In this document: piece by piece, positions 49,653-58,620 of the stretch
Numbering within the stretch: the first letter of the stretch is position 1
How the letters are laid out: each line of letters opens with the position of its first letter
Origin: JACDAV01 sp964626755
GTDB taxonomy: Bacteria; Chloroflexota; Limnocylindria; Limnocylindrales; CSP1-4
Assembly (NCBI GenBank): GCA_964626755.1
Contig: CAZVGO010000051.1
Location: forward strand, 70,238 to 134,237
Length of the DNA stretch: 64,000 nucleotides
Direction: 5' to 3'
The notes under the pieces: model-generated
What the model saw: only the letters and a program-made list of their open reading frames with translations
Databases searched by the model: none
What the model was told of the DNA's origin: nothing
Position numbers and translations under genes: made by a program

Positions 49653-50390
49653 CTACCGGGGCGGGACGCGGTGGAACAGGCCCGGATCGGCTTCGCCGGG
49701 CAGGACCCGGACGAGGGCCGCGGGCCGGAGCCCGAGGGTCGCCCGGCCGATCGGGCCTTCGAGGGTCAGCGAATCGAGCGACTCGGAGCGGGCGAGGATC
49801 GTCACGTGGGTCCCTGGCTGGAGCCCCCGGGCCTCGAGGTAGGAGAGCAGGCCCGCGTCCTCCTCTGCTTCTTCTGTGATCCGGTAGATCGTCGCCCGCT
49901 CGCCGGCCTCGACCGTGCTCAGCGGAATGCCGGCCGGCCGCCGCCGGGCCGTCTCGGCATCGATCGGGTTGCCGTGAGGGCACGTCTCCGGATGCCCGAG
50001 CATCTCGTCGAGCCGGGCCTCGACTCGCGGCGAGATCTGGCCCTGGAGGCGTGCCGCCTCCTCGTCCGATTCCGCCCAGCCGAGCCCGACGACCGCGCTC
50101 AGCAGCCACTCGCACAGCGCGTGCCGGCGGAAGATCGCGTCCGCGGCCGCCCGACCGGCCGGCGTGAGCACGAGCTCCCGACCGCCGGCCTGCTCGACGA
50201 GCCCATCGGCGATGAACCGGCGGAACATCTCGCTGGCGGCCTGGGTGGACACCCCGAGGTGGCGGCCGACCTGCGCCGCGGTGACCCGCGATCCATCGCC
50301 CGCCCGGACGCGGAGCGCGAGCAGGTACTCCTGCGCGGCGCTCGAGAGGTCCGCCGGATCGTGCCGGCGGGTCGCGGGACTTCGGGTCAC
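49653..50390 (-). CDS. DtxR/MntR-family regulator lacking canonical metal ligands
   Basis: 245 residues, GTG start overlapping the J-domain gene stop (GTGA). N-terminal winged HTH ('RVTAAQVGRHLGVSTQAASE' and 'LVEQAGGRELVLTPAGRAAA'), dimerisation domain and a C-terminal SH3/FeoA-like domain (about 165-240). Ancillary-site His90 and Glu94 ('RRHALCEWLL') are kept. The segment that is H-x-x-x-C-x-x-E-H in DtxR is D109-E-E-A-A113-R-L-Q116-G117 here, so the Cys, Glu and His ligands are Ala, Gln and Gly. The Met10 equivalent is Glu. 'GHPETCPHGNP' adds a Cys/His pair. DNA binding looks intact; metal sensing must differ. Confidence 0.88.
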   Translation of the reverse strand: MTRSPATRRHDPADLSSAAQEYLLALRVRAGDGSRVTAAQVGRHLGVSTQAASEMFRRFIADGLVEQAGGRELVLTPAGRAAADAIFRRHALCEWLLSAVVGLGWAESDEEAARLQGQISPRVEARLDEMLGHPETCPHGNPIDAETARRRPAGIPLSTVEAGERATIYRITEEAEEDAGLLSYLEARGLQPGTHVTILARSESLDSLTLEGPIGRATLGLRPAALVRVLPGEADPGLFHRVPPR

Positions 50391-51451
50391 GGTGGAAGCG
50401 TACGCGAGCGCCGCCCGACCGCAAACGCGGCGCCCGCGAGCCACGCGATCGCGAGCACGATCGCCAGTGCGCCCGCCGCTGCGCCGGGCTCGCGCGCACC
50501 GCCGACGGCGCTGAGAACGATCGAGGCAGGGATCGCCGCGGCCAGCAGCGCCACCGTGCCGACCGCGGACGCCGCGGCGAGGGCGGGCACGAGGAGCAGC
50601 GCCCCGAGGACCGCGAACTGGGCGACCCACGTGCCCACGGCGAACGTCTCCACGCAGCCGGCCGAGAAGCGCCCGCAGCCGCTCACCTCGCCGAGCAGCC
50701 ACGCGATCGCGACGCCGATCGGGGGCCAGCCGAGGAGTGCGACGGCGACGCGGCGCCCGGGGCCGCCCGGGAGCGGCAGCGCGGCGAGCGGGTCGGACTG
50801 CGGACCGGGTTCGGCTGGTGACGGCGGGGCGGACGCCGGGGGCGCTTCGCTGTCCTGCGTATCGGCTGGCGCTGCCTCCGGTTGCGGGCCCGGTGGCTCG
50901 CTCGCCGTGCGCCGCGCCCGAGCTTGGTATTCCGGTCCGTGCTTCCGTGGGTCTGCATACTCCCGCGGATTGATCGTCCAGTACGTGCCGCTCGTCGTCC
51001 CGTACCACGATCCGCCCGACCACTCGGGATCGAACGGGTCGACGTCCGCCTCGTCGTAGGTCGTCGAGCCAGGGGTCGCCCGGCCCGGTTGCCGGTTGCC
51101 GCGCCGGGGGCGGGCGCCTGCGTTGCCCGCCTTGCCCGCCGTACCCGGCTCACCTGGCGCGTCCGCCGTGCCCGCCGGGCCGCGGCCGGCGGCACCGCGA
51201 CCGCGAGTCGCACGCGCGCGCGAGGGATCCGCCCACCAGCCCGGGCGCCGTCCGAGCGTGCCACGAGCGGCCAGCTGGCCCATGAGCTGGTCATAGGCGG
51301 CCTGGATCGCGAGGAACCGGGGGATCGCGGCCTCGCCCGCCGTGTCGGGGTGGAACGCCTTCGCGAGGCGCCGGTACGCGCGCTTGATGTCGGCCCGCGA
51401 TGCACCCGGCGGGAGGCCGAGGACGCGATGCGGATCGCCGCCGAGGGCCAT
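50387..51451 (-). CDS. Membrane J-domain protein
   Basis: 354 residues. The N terminus is a J-domain ('DPHRVLGLPPGASRADIKRA', 'LAKAFHPDTAGEAA' with HPD, then 'IQAAYDQLMGQL'). A long Gly/Pro/Arg-rich disordered linker (about 70-225) follows, then four hydrophobic helices ('VAVALLGWPPIGVAIAWLL', 'QFAVLGALLLVPALAAASAV', 'VALLAAAIPASIVLSAVGGA', 'ALAIVLAIAWLAGAAFAV'). It would place the Hsp70-stimulating domain on the cytoplasmic side of the membrane. It is translationally coupled to the DtxR-like gene downstream. A second J-protein lies at 43216-44274; neither has a dnaK neighbour. Confidence 0.8.
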   Translation of the reverse strand: MALGGDPHRVLGLPPGASRADIKRAYRRLAKAFHPDTAGEAAIPRFLAIQAAYDQLMGQLAARGTLGRRPGWWADPSRARATRGRGAAGRGPAGTADAPGEPGTAGKAGNAGARPRRGNRQPGRATPGSTTYDEADVDPFDPEWSGGSWYGTTSGTYWTINPREYADPRKHGPEYQARARRTASEPPGPQPEAAPADTQDSEAPPASAPPSPAEPGPQSDPLAALPLPGGPGRRVAVALLGWPPIGVAIAWLLGEVSGCGRFSAGCVETFAVGTWVAQFAVLGALLLVPALAAASAVGTVALLAAAIPASIVLSAVGGAREPGAAAGALAIVLAIAWLAGAAFAVGRRSRTLPP

Positions 51452-51490
51452 CGGTGCGCGGTTCCTGCTGCTCGGCCGCCGCTCGGCGGG

Positions 51491-52645
51491 TCAGCCGATC
51501 AGCTCTCCGATCGGCGCGAGCTCGAACTCTGCGATCGCCTCGGCGGCGGCTCGGCCGTGCGGATCGAGCGACACCGGTCGGTGATAGCGGGCGAGCCCGC
51601 GGAGCGCCTGGGCGTCGATGACGCCGGCCTGCCGGAGCGCCTCGACCGAGGCTGCCCACGTGCCCCGGTCGTGGCCATCCCCGTCCTCGATCTTGATCGC
51701 CATCCCGGACGGCCCCACGGTCGTGCCGCTGGCCCGGGTCCCCGCGAGGATCGCGACGCCACGGAGCGCCTCCATCCCGGACTTGCTGATCAGGCGGCCG
51801 GGCAGTGCCTTCATCAGGGCAGTGTCGAGCCGCTCCCGGCTTCCCGCGATCATCTCCGGGTTCGCGAGCATCGCATCCCGGACGATCGTCAGCGCCTTCG
51901 CGACGGAGGCGCGGGGATCGCCAGCCGGCACGCCCGTCGGATCGGCCAGCAGCGCAAACGCCCGGGCAACCTCGCGCAGCGGGAACGCGTAGGTGAGGAG
52001 GCCGCATCCGTCGATCGCCGTCCTCAGCCGTTCGACCGGGACGCCGAAGGCACGCGCCACCGCAGTGCGGTAGACGACCTGCGAGGGATGGTCCGGCTGC
52101 CAGTAATCGGTCGGGTCCCAGCCCCGCAGCCGCGACAGCAGGATGGACACCGCGTGCTGTCCGGAGCACATGTGCCTGATCTGGCCCGGCTTCTCCCCGT
52201 CGCGCGTGAGCCGGGTGGCCGTGAGCGGGTCGAGCGGCATGCCCTCCGCTCCGCAAGCGAGCAGCGTCTGGCTGACGTTGGCCCGGCGGAAGACGGCCTG
52301 GAGCGTCCGCACATGCTGGTCCTCGCCCGAATGCGAGCTGGCCATGATCGCGAGCTCGGCCGGGTCGAGGTCGAACTCGGCGATCCCGCCGGCCTCAATC
52401 AGGGCGACGAGACCGAAGGGCTTGACGCAGCTGCGAAGGGTCACCAGGCGATCCGCGTCGCCGAGCGCGCGGACGATCCGGCCGGAGGCCTCGACCTCCA
52501 CGATGTCGCCGCGGTGGACGCTCTCCTCGACGCCGTTCCGAACCTGCCGGACGAGGATCGGCGGCACGACCCGCGCACGCGGGATCCGGCGGGCGCTCGG
52601 GGCTCCGGTCGCTCGGCGGCGGTTCTGCGCAGCGGGCGCGGTCAC
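51491..52645 (-). CDS. Asparaginase (Rhizobium etli AII-type)
   Basis: 384 residues, GTG start; the first 25 are basic and disordered. The family (pfam Asparaginase_II) has a serine beta-lactamase-like fold unrelated to E. coli asparaginases. Key features: Ser72 and Lys75 in 'LRSCVKPFGLVALIEAG', corresponding to the catalytic Ser-x-x-Lys; Cys160 in 'HMCSGQHAVSIL' and Cys214 in 'AIDGCGLLTYAFPL', equivalents of the zinc-site cysteines; and Lys in 'LISKSGMEALRG'. It hydrolyses asparagine to aspartate and ammonia. There is no signal peptide, so it is cytoplasmic. The J-domain gene follows after 39 bases. Confidence 0.9.
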   Translation of the reverse strand: MTAPAAQNRRRATGAPSARRIPRARVVPPILVRQVRNGVEESVHRGDIVEVEASGRIVRALGDADRLVTLRSCVKPFGLVALIEAGGIAEFDLDPAELAIMASSHSGEDQHVRTLQAVFRRANVSQTLLACGAEGMPLDPLTATRLTRDGEKPGQIRHMCSGQHAVSILLSRLRGWDPTDYWQPDHPSQVVYRTAVARAFGVPVERLRTAIDGCGLLTYAFPLREVARAFALLADPTGVPAGDPRASVAKALTIVRDAMLANPEMIAGSRERLDTALMKALPGRLISKSGMEALRGVAILAGTRASGTTVGPSGMAIKIEDGDGHDRGTWAASVEALRQAGVIDAQALRGLARYHRPVSLDPHGRAAAEAIAEFELAPIGELIG

Positions 52646-52899
52646 GTGGCGGGCATTCCTCCACTCCCGGGTTGGCTCGCGCCGAGGATACCCCCGAATG
52701 TCGAATATCGGACGCGGACGACCGGACGGGAGGCCGAACGACGGCCCGTGGGCACCCGGGCACGCTATCCGACCGATCCCATCCGGCCGTGCGGCCGACG
52801 CTACTGCCCGGGCAGCGGTCCGTCAATGCGCGAATTCACCCTTCGGGGCCGATGCTAGGATGGCCCGGGTCCAGCGCGAAATCCCCCTCGGAGGTCCCG

Positions 52900-53562
52900 T
52901 TGCCGACGCCCCCTGCGCCGCCGACGATCCACGTCTCCCGGCACCCCGCCGTCCTCCACAAGCTCGCGATCCTTCGCGACGAGAAGACCGAGCCAAAGAA
53001 GTTCCGTGAGGTGGTCCGCGAGCTGTCCTGGCTGCTCGGTTACGAGGCCCTGGCGGACGCCCGGGTCCGACCGATGACCGTCCGGACGCCAATCGAGGAG
53101 ACGAACGCCCACGAGCTCGGCGACCGAATCGGGCTGGTGCCGATCCTGCGCGCCGGCCTGGGGATGGTCGACGCGATGCTCGAGCTCATGCCGACCGCCC
53201 AGGTCTGGCACCTTGGCCTGTTCCGCGACGAGCGGACGCTCCGACCGGTCGAGTACTACAACAAGCTGCCAGACTCGGCGAACGTCGACCTCTGCCTGAT
53301 CCTCGACCCGATGCTCGCGACCGGCGGATCGGCGACCGCCGCGATCGAGGTCCTCAAGCGGTGGGGCGCGGTCACGCCGGTGCGGATCAAGCTCGTGACT
53401 CTCATCGCCGCGCCCGAGGGCGTCAGGGCAGTAACCGAGGCCCATCCGGACGTGCACATCCACTGCGCCGCGCTCGACCGGCAGCTGAACGAGCGGGGCT
53501 ACATCATGCCCGGCCTCGGCGACGCCGGCGACCGGCAGTTCGGGACGGGCAAGACCGGCTGA
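52900..53562 (+). CDS. upp: Uracil phosphoribosyltransferase
   Basis: 220 residues from a TTG at 52900, set by GGAGG at 52890-52894 and the family N terminus ('IHVSRHPAVLHKLAILRDEK'). Conserved: 'PILRAGLGMVDAMLELMPTA', 'HLGLFRDERTLRPVEYYNKL', the PRPP loop 'LILDPMLATGGSATAAIEVL' and the uracil-binding end 'ERGYIMPGLGDAGDRQFGT'. It converts uracil and PRPP to UMP. Uracil salvage would compete with the pyrimidine-breakdown genes predicted at 55.8-64 kb. It ends 1 base from the convergent MocA gene. Confidence 0.96.
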   Translation: MPTPPAPPTIHVSRHPAVLHKLAILRDEKTEPKKFREVVRELSWLLGYEALADARVRPMTVRTPIEETNAHELGDRIGLVPILRAGLGMVDAMLELMPTAQVWHLGLFRDERTLRPVEYYNKLPDSANVDLCLILDPMLATGGSATAAIEVLKRWGAVTPVRIKLVTLIAAPEGVRAVTEAHPDVHIHCAALDRQLNERGYIMPGLGDAGDRQFGTGKTG

Positions 53563-53563
53563 C

Positions 53564-54724
53564 TCAGCCGGCGAGTGTCACCCACCGGCCGTCGCGGGCC
53601 GACGCCAGGACGGCCTCGACGAACGCGACCCCGCGCGCTCCGTCGTCGAGGGTCGGGTAGGCAGCCCCCGGGCCCCTGGCCGGCGGCTCGCCCGCGAGGA
53701 TTGCCGCGTAGAGCGGGCGAAACAGGTCGCGGAACGCCTCGGCCCAGCCCTCCGGGTGGCCGGCCGGCAGCGATGGGATGCCCGGTCCCGGGCCGGGGCC
53801 GTCCTCCGGCCGGCGGGTCAGCTGGCGAGCCTCGTCGCGCGTCCGGATCCACAGCCGTTCGGCGTCCTCCTGGTCCCAATCGAGCGTCGCCTGCGAGCCG
53901 GCGACCTCGAGGCTGAATGCGTTCTTTCGCCCGGGACTCACCTGGCTGATGACCGCCGCGCCCCGGGCGCCGCCCGCAAATCGAACGAGGATCGTTGCGG
54001 CATCCTCCGAGTGGACGTCCACCTCCTCGACCGGACCGACGGACGCCGCAAACGCGACGGACCCGTCGCGTGGGCGGGATCGGCGCGGCAGGAAGGTCGC
54101 GAGGTCGGCGAAGACCTCCTCCACCCGCAGTCCGGAAATGAACTCGGCAGTATCGAACCAGTGCGACCCGATGTCGGCCACGGCTCGCGAGGCACCACCG
54201 AGCTCCGGCTCCAGGCGCCAGTTGTAGTCGGTCGCCGCGGACAGCCAGTCCTGGATGTAGCCACCGTGGACGAGGCGAATCGGGCCCGTCTCCCCGGCCT
54301 GAACGAGGGCCCGGGCGCGGCGAACCATCGGATAGCCGCGGTACGTGAGGGCGACGCCGGCGTGGAGACCCTGGCGCCGGGCGAGGTCGGCCAGCCCGCG
54401 CGCCGAGGCCGCATCGAGTGCGACCGGCTTCTCGAGGACGAGGTGCTTGCCGGCCTCGAGAACGGCCGTCGCGAGCTCCACGTGCGTCCGGTTCGGCGTG
54501 CACACGTGGACGACCTCGATCGACGCGTCGTCGAGCACCTCCCTAACGTCCGTCGTCGCTCGGGTGACCCCGAGCGCGGCCGCGCGGGCGTTCGTCCGGG
54601 CCGGGTCCGACCCGACCACGGCGACGACCTCGCCGTAGCCACCGCGCCGGATCGCATCGACGTGGAACGGCCCGACGAACCCGGTCCCAATGACCGCCGC
54701 CCGGATGAGCCGGCCGGCCGTCAC
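53564..54724 (-). CDS. Gfo/Idh/MocA-family oxidoreductase
   Basis: 386 residues, GTG start overlapping the upstream isomerase stop (GTGA). N-terminal Rossmann fold 'RAAVIGTGFVGPFHVDAIRR', nucleotide-proximal 'EVVHVCTPNRTHVELATAVL', and the catalytic lysine in 'GKHLVLEKPVALDAASARGL' (EKP). The C-terminal beta-sheet domain has 'VADIGSHWFDTAEFISGL' with the catalytic histidine. It oxidises a hydroxyl of a sugar or cyclitol with NAD(P). Pairing with an IolE-like isomerase suggests a carbohydrate or inositol-type substrate, possibly glycoside breakdown through 3-keto intermediates. Confidence 0.9.
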   Translation of the reverse strand: MTAGRLIRAAVIGTGFVGPFHVDAIRRGGYGEVVAVVGSDPARTNARAAALGVTRATTDVREVLDDASIEVVHVCTPNRTHVELATAVLEAGKHLVLEKPVALDAASARGLADLARRQGLHAGVALTYRGYPMVRRARALVQAGETGPIRLVHGGYIQDWLSAATDYNWRLEPELGGASRAVADIGSHWFDTAEFISGLRVEEVFADLATFLPRRSRPRDGSVAFAASVGPVEEVDVHSEDAATILVRFAGGARGAAVISQVSPGRKNAFSLEVAGSQATLDWDQEDAERLWIRTRDEARQLTRRPEDGPGPGPGIPSLPAGHPEGWAEAFRDLFRPLYAAILAGEPPARGPGAAYPTLDDGARGVAFVEAVLASARDGRWVTLAG

Positions 54725-55692
54725 GTCCACCACGCCTCTGACAGCGCCGGCTCGGTCGGCATCACCGAGCGGAGGAAGGCCACGCCCTTGCGGAACCCTT
54801 CGTCGATCGACAGCAGGGCGTCCTCGTGCTCGATCGACAGCACGTCGTCGTAGCCGGCCAGCCGGAGCGCGCTGAGGATCCGGCGCCACTCGAGCTCGCC
54901 GTGGCCGTAGCCGACGGTCCGGAAGATCCAGCTTCGGCGGCCGACCTCGGCCATCGGCACCGTGTCGAGCACGCCGTTGAGCGCCGCGTTGCGCGGGTTG
55001 ATCGAGGTGTCCTTGGCATGGGTGTGGAAGATCGCGCCCGCACGGCCAAGCTCGGCGATCGCCACCTCGAGGTCGATCCCCTGCCAGAACAGGTGGCTAG
55101 GGTCGAGGTTCGCCCCGACGGACTCGCCGCACTCCTCGCGCAGTCGGAGGAGCGTCACGGGGTTGTAGACGACGAAGCCGGGATGCATCTCGAACCCGAG
55201 GCGGAGCTTTCGGGAAGCCGCGAGTGCGGCCTGTTCGCGCCAGTACGGGATGACTTTCTCGCGCCACTGCCACTCGAGCAGCTCGCCGTATTCGTTCGGC
55301 CAGGCGCAGGTCACCCAGTTCGGGTAGCGGGCGTCGTCCGAGTCTCCCGGGCAGCCGCTGAACAGGTTGATCCGCGTCACCCCGAGGCGGCCGGCGAGCT
55401 CGACCGTCCGGACGAACGTGTCGTGGCTGTCGCGGGCGACGGCCGCCTGCGGGTGGAGCGGGTTGCCGTGGCAGGACAGCGCGCTGATCTCCAGGCCGCG
55501 CGACTCGATCGCCTTGCGGAACCGGCCCAGCGCGGCCTTGTCGGCAAGAAGCTCCTCCGGCCTGGCGTGACGGTTGCCCGGGTAGTTGCCGGTGCCGATC
55601 TCGACGCACTCGAGCCCGGCTTCGACGACGCGGTCGAGGGCGGCCTCGAGGGGCTCGCTGCCGAACAGCACGGTGAAGACTCCGAGCTTCAT
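54721..55692 (-). CDS. Sugar phosphate isomerase/epimerase (AP-endonuclease-2 TIM barrel)
   Basis: 323 residues. ATG 55692 has GGAGG five bases upstream. TIM-barrel metal ligands of the xylose isomerase-like family: 'GLECVEIGTGNYPGNRHARP', 'LRLGFEMHPGFVVYN' (Glu/His), 'GANLDPSHLFWQGIDLEVAI' (Asp/His), 'IFHTHAKDTSINPRN' (His) and 'VLSIEHEDALLSIDEG' (Glu). Relatives are IolE-type dehydratases and sugar epimerases. It is coupled to the MocA-type dehydrogenase downstream. A hairpin terminator separates it from the ABC transporter genes further upstream on the strand. Confidence 0.9.
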   Translation of the reverse strand: MKLGVFTVLFGSEPLEAALDRVVEAGLECVEIGTGNYPGNRHARPEELLADKAALGRFRKAIESRGLEISALSCHGNPLHPQAAVARDSHDTFVRTVELAGRLGVTRINLFSGCPGDSDDARYPNWVTCAWPNEYGELLEWQWREKVIPYWREQAALAASRKLRLGFEMHPGFVVYNPVTLLRLREECGESVGANLDPSHLFWQGIDLEVAIAELGRAGAIFHTHAKDTSINPRNAALNGVLDTVPMAEVGRRSWIFRTVGYGHGELEWRRILSALRLAGYDDVLSIEHEDALLSIDEGFRKGVAFLRSVMPTEPALSEAWWT

Positions 55693-55717
55693 GCTCCCTC
55701 CACGTTGCCCCGAAACA

Positions 55718-55749
55718 GAACGTGCCGGCCCTCGAGGACCGGCACGTTC
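55718..55749 (-). terminator. Terminator-like hairpin after the NMT1/THI5 binding-protein gene
   Basis: GAACGTGCCGG (55718-55728) and CCGGCACGTTC (55739-55749) form a perfect 11-bp stem with a 10-base loop. On the minus strand it lies 22 bases after the binding-protein stop and is followed by TGTTTCGGGG. It separates the transporter operon from the isomerase/MocA pair. Confidence 0.65.
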
Positions 55750-55771
55750 CAACCTGTCGAACGGCGGAGGA

Positions 55772-56869
55772 CTACCTTCCGCCCTCGGTCACGGTGACCG
55801 GCGGCTTGATATAGCCCGCGCCCTTCGTGTCGACGCTGGTGCCGAGCTGGTCGAGCGCCCTCTGCGTGAGGTCGTTGCGGAAGGCCGTCCCGCTCGGAGC
55901 CGCCCTGAGGACCTTGCCCTCGAGGGCGACCGTGATGGTCCGGTCGTAGGCGGCCTGGTCCATGATCCCGATCCCCGCGGGCGACGGCCAGATCAGGGCG
56001 TTGATCTCGTTCATCATCCAGGTCTGGTGGCCCTTTGGCAGCTGGGCGTCGGACTTGAGCACGATCTGGACGCACTCGTCGACGTTGTCCCGGCAATGGG
56101 CCCAGCCGCGGAACGACGCCTTGAGGAACTTCACGGTGACGTCTTCGTTGCCGGGCTTCGCGAGCCACTCCTCGGAGGTGAAGATCGCGTCCTGGAGCAT
56201 CGCCGTGCCGGCCGACTCCATCGAGATGACGTCGAGGTCCCCCGGCGAGTAGAGCTGCCCGGTGTCCGGGTTCTTCGCCTCGAGCACCTGCGCGTACTCG
56301 TTGTACGTCATCGCCTGGGCGGCGTCGATCTCGCCGTTCAGGAACGCGGCCATCGTGAAGTCCTGGGGGACGATCGTCACGTCCGCGGGGTTGGCCGGGT
56401 CGATCCCCACCTTCCGCATCGCGGCATAGAGCTCGTGCTCGTTGCCGAAGCCCCACGTGCCGACGTTCTTGCCGCGCCAGTCCTCGGGCGTCGTGATGTT
56501 GGACTCCTTCCACGCCACCTGGAGCGTGCCGGAGCGCTGGAAGACCTGGCTGATGATCTGGACGTCGGCGCCGCTCTCCCGCGGCGCGAGCATCCGCGGC
56601 ACCCAGCTGATCCCGAACTCCGCCTGGCCGCTCGCGACGACGGTCGCGGGGACGATCTCGACGGCACCGGGCTTGATCGTGACGTTGAGCCCCTCTTCCC
56701 GGTAGAAGCCCTGGTCGAGGGCGGCGTAGTAGCCGGCGAACTGGGCCTGCGGGAACCACTGGAGCTGCAGCCGCACATCGACGGCCTGCTGGCTGGCGCC
56801 CGGGGTCGAGCACGCGGCAAGCACCACCATGCTCGCCGCGAACAGCGCGACGTACCTCGATCTCATCAT
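55772..56869 (-). CDS. NMT1/THI5-type ABC substrate-binding lipoprotein
   Basis: 365 residues. Signal peptide and lipobox 'MVVLAACS' (Cys about 20). The mature protein opens 'VRLQLQWFPQAQFAGYYAAL' followed by 'DQGFYREEGLNVTIKPG', the hallmark of the NMT1/ThiY family that binds pyrimidines or pyrimidine-like thiamine precursors, nitriles and related small molecules. Further: 'GKNVGTWGFGNEHELYAAM' and 'AQAMTYNEYAQVLE'. It delivers substrate to the two permeases and ATPase transcribed with it. Together with the nitrilase and aminotransferase nearby, a pyrimidine or hydantoin substrate is favoured over thiamine precursor. Confidence 0.9.
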   Translation of the reverse strand: MMRSRYVALFAASMVVLAACSTPGASQQAVDVRLQLQWFPQAQFAGYYAALDQGFYREEGLNVTIKPGAVEIVPATVVASGQAEFGISWVPRMLAPRESGADVQIISQVFQRSGTLQVAWKESNITTPEDWRGKNVGTWGFGNEHELYAAMRKVGIDPANPADVTIVPQDFTMAAFLNGEIDAAQAMTYNEYAQVLEAKNPDTGQLYSPGDLDVISMESAGTAMLQDAIFTSEEWLAKPGNEDVTVKFLKASFRGWAHCRDNVDECVQIVLKSDAQLPKGHQTWMMNEINALIWPSPAGIGIMDQAAYDRTITVALEGKVLRAAPSGTAFRNDLTQRALDQLGTSVDTKGAGYIKPPVTVTEGGR

Positions 56870-56947
56870 CCGACTCCTCCTCCGGGCCGTCGACCCTCGC
56901 CGGCCCCTCCTCCGTTCGATCCCGCGCAGTCTAGCGAGCGGATACTG

Positions 56948-57769
56948 CTACGTCACCTGCGCCTGCGCGTTGTACCAGGGCATCACGAGGCGTTCGAGCA
57001 GGACCACCAGCAGGTAGAGCGTGATCCCGATCGCGGCCGTGAACACGATTGCCGCCCACGCGTTCTCGACACTCAGGTAGCCGAACGAGGTCGCGACATA
57101 CTGGCCGAGGCTCACCTTGGGAGCCCCGAAATACTCGCCGACGACCGCGCCGATCGTCGCCAGCGTCGTCGCGAGGCGGAGAGCCGTGAACACGAACGGC
57201 AGCGCGTTCGGGACGCGCACCCGGCGGAACACCTCCATCTCGCCGGCCGCGTACGAGCGCATGAGCTCGAGCGCCGCCGGCTGGACGCTGATCAGGCCGC
57301 GGACCGTGTTGATCATCACCGGGAAGAAGCAGAGGACGGCCGCGATCATCGCCTTCGACAGCGGATTGGCGATCCCGAACCAGTTGTTGAAGATCGGGGC
57401 GAATGCGAGGATCGGGACCGAGTTGGCCGCGATCGCGAACGGCATGAGCGACTCGCGCAGCGCGACGAAGCGGGCCGTCAGGACCCCGGCCAGGATCCCG
57501 GCGGTCACCCCGATTGCGAGGCCCGCGAGGATCTCCGTCAGGGTGTAGGTCGTGGCGGACCAGAGTGCCGGCAGCTCCGCCCGCCAGGCGGCGGCGATCG
57601 CCAGGGGACCGGGCAGGATGAACTGCTTGACCTGGAAGACGACGACGATGAGCTCCCAGAGGACGAGGAACCCGACGAAGACGGCGGCCGCCGGCAACCA
57701 GTCGCGAATGCCTGAGCCGACCCACGCCGCGGCGCTCTGCCGCGGGGCCTCGGGCAGGGCGACGCTCAT
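56948..57769 (-). CDS. ABC transporter permease (SsuC/TauC type)
   Basis: 273 residues, about six membrane helices. 'LPAAAVFVGFLVLWELIVVV' begins the membrane part; the EAA loop is 'RSYAAGEMEVFRRVRVPNAL', and 'TIGAVVGEYFGAPKVSLGQY' follows. It is the partner of the second permease at 58617-59552, so the channel is a heterodimer rather than the homodimer usual in SsuC systems. The ATPase gene stop overlaps its start (ATGA). Confidence 0.92.
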   Translation of the reverse strand: MSVALPEAPRQSAAAWVGSGIRDWLPAAAVFVGFLVLWELIVVVFQVKQFILPGPLAIAAAWRAELPALWSATTYTLTEILAGLAIGVTAGILAGVLTARFVALRESLMPFAIAANSVPILAFAPIFNNWFGIANPLSKAMIAAVLCFFPVMINTVRGLISVQPAALELMRSYAAGEMEVFRRVRVPNALPFVFTALRLATTLATIGAVVGEYFGAPKVSLGQYVATSFGYLSVENAWAAIVFTAAIGITLYLLVVLLERLVMPWYNAQAQVT

Positions 57770-58620
57770 CCGGACAGCCCGTCGGCCCGGACGCGCGCCG
57801 AGGCCGGGTCACCATCGCCGGGCGCCGGGTCGCCGTCGTCACCCGGCGGCTCCCCTGCCCGGAGGGCCTCGCGGACCTCGGTGACGAGCTCGAAGTAGCG
57901 CTCCACCTCGCGCGTCTCGACGTTCCGTTCGCGGGGCAGGTCGATGTCGACGATGTGGGTGATCCGGCCCGGCCGGGCGGACATCACGGCGACCCGGGTC
58001 GACAGGAAGACGGCCTCGGGGATGGAGTGGGTGACGAAGATGACCGTCGTCCCCGTCCGCTCCCAGATCCGGAGCAGCTCGAGGTTCATCCGCTCCCGGG
58101 TCATCTCGTCGAGGGCCCCGAACGGCTCGTCCATCAGCAGGATCGCCGGATCGAGCGCGAGCGCGCGGGCGATCGCCACCCGCTGCTGCATCCCCCCGGA
58201 CAGCTGCCACGGCCTGTGGTTGGCGAAGGCGGACAGCTCGACGAGCGCGAGCATCGCGGTTGCCTTGGCGGCGCGCTCCGACTTCGGGCTGCCGATGATC
58301 TCGAGCGGTAGCTCGACGTTCTTCTGGACGGTTCGCCAGTCGAACAGGACCGGGACCTGGAACACCATCCCGTAGTCCCGATCGAGACGGGCGCGGGCGG
58401 CCGTCTTGCCGTTGACCGTCACGGTGCCGGTCGTCGGCGCGATGAGGTCGCCGACGATCCGCAGCAGTGTCGACTTGCCGCAGCCGGACGGTCCGATGAG
58501 CGACACGAAGTCGCCCCGTTCGATCCGGAGGTCGATGCCGGACAGTGCGTCGACCGCGCCGGCCGTCCCGCCGAACCGCTTCGAAACGCCGCCCAGCTCG
58601 ACGACGGGCGCCCCGGTCAT
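57766..58620 (-). CDS. ABC transporter ATP-binding protein (SsuB/TauB/ThiZ type)
   Basis: 284 residues. Walker A 'LIGPSGCGKSTLLRIVGDL', Q-loop 'YGMVFQVPVLFDWRTVQKNV', signature 'WQLSGGMQQRVAIARALALD', Walker B 'ILLMDEPFGALDEMTRERMN', H-loop 'VIFVTHSIPEAVFLSTRVAV'. The final 35 residues are a Gly/Asp/Pro-rich tail. It overlaps both permease genes by four bases, so the three membrane components are made in step. Confidence 0.94.
   Translation of the reverse strand: MTGAPVVELGGVSKRFGGTAGAVDALSGIDLRIERGDFVSLIGPSGCGKSTLLRIVGDLIAPTTGTVTVNGKTAARARLDRDYGMVFQVPVLFDWRTVQKNVELPLEIIGSPKSERAAKATAMLALVELSAFANHRPWQLSGGMQQRVAIARALALDPAILLMDEPFGALDEMTRERMNLELLRIWERTGTTVIFVTHSIPEAVFLSTRVAVMSARPGRITHIVDIDLPRERNVETREVERYFELVTEVREALRAGEPPGDDGDPAPGDGDPASARVRADGLSG

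Noticed and set aside
49609..50499. A long N-terminal extension of gltX
   Set aside because: The open frame overlaps the DtxR-like gene in another phase; GltX begins at 49608 with the standard 'RIAPSPTGPLHIG' region.
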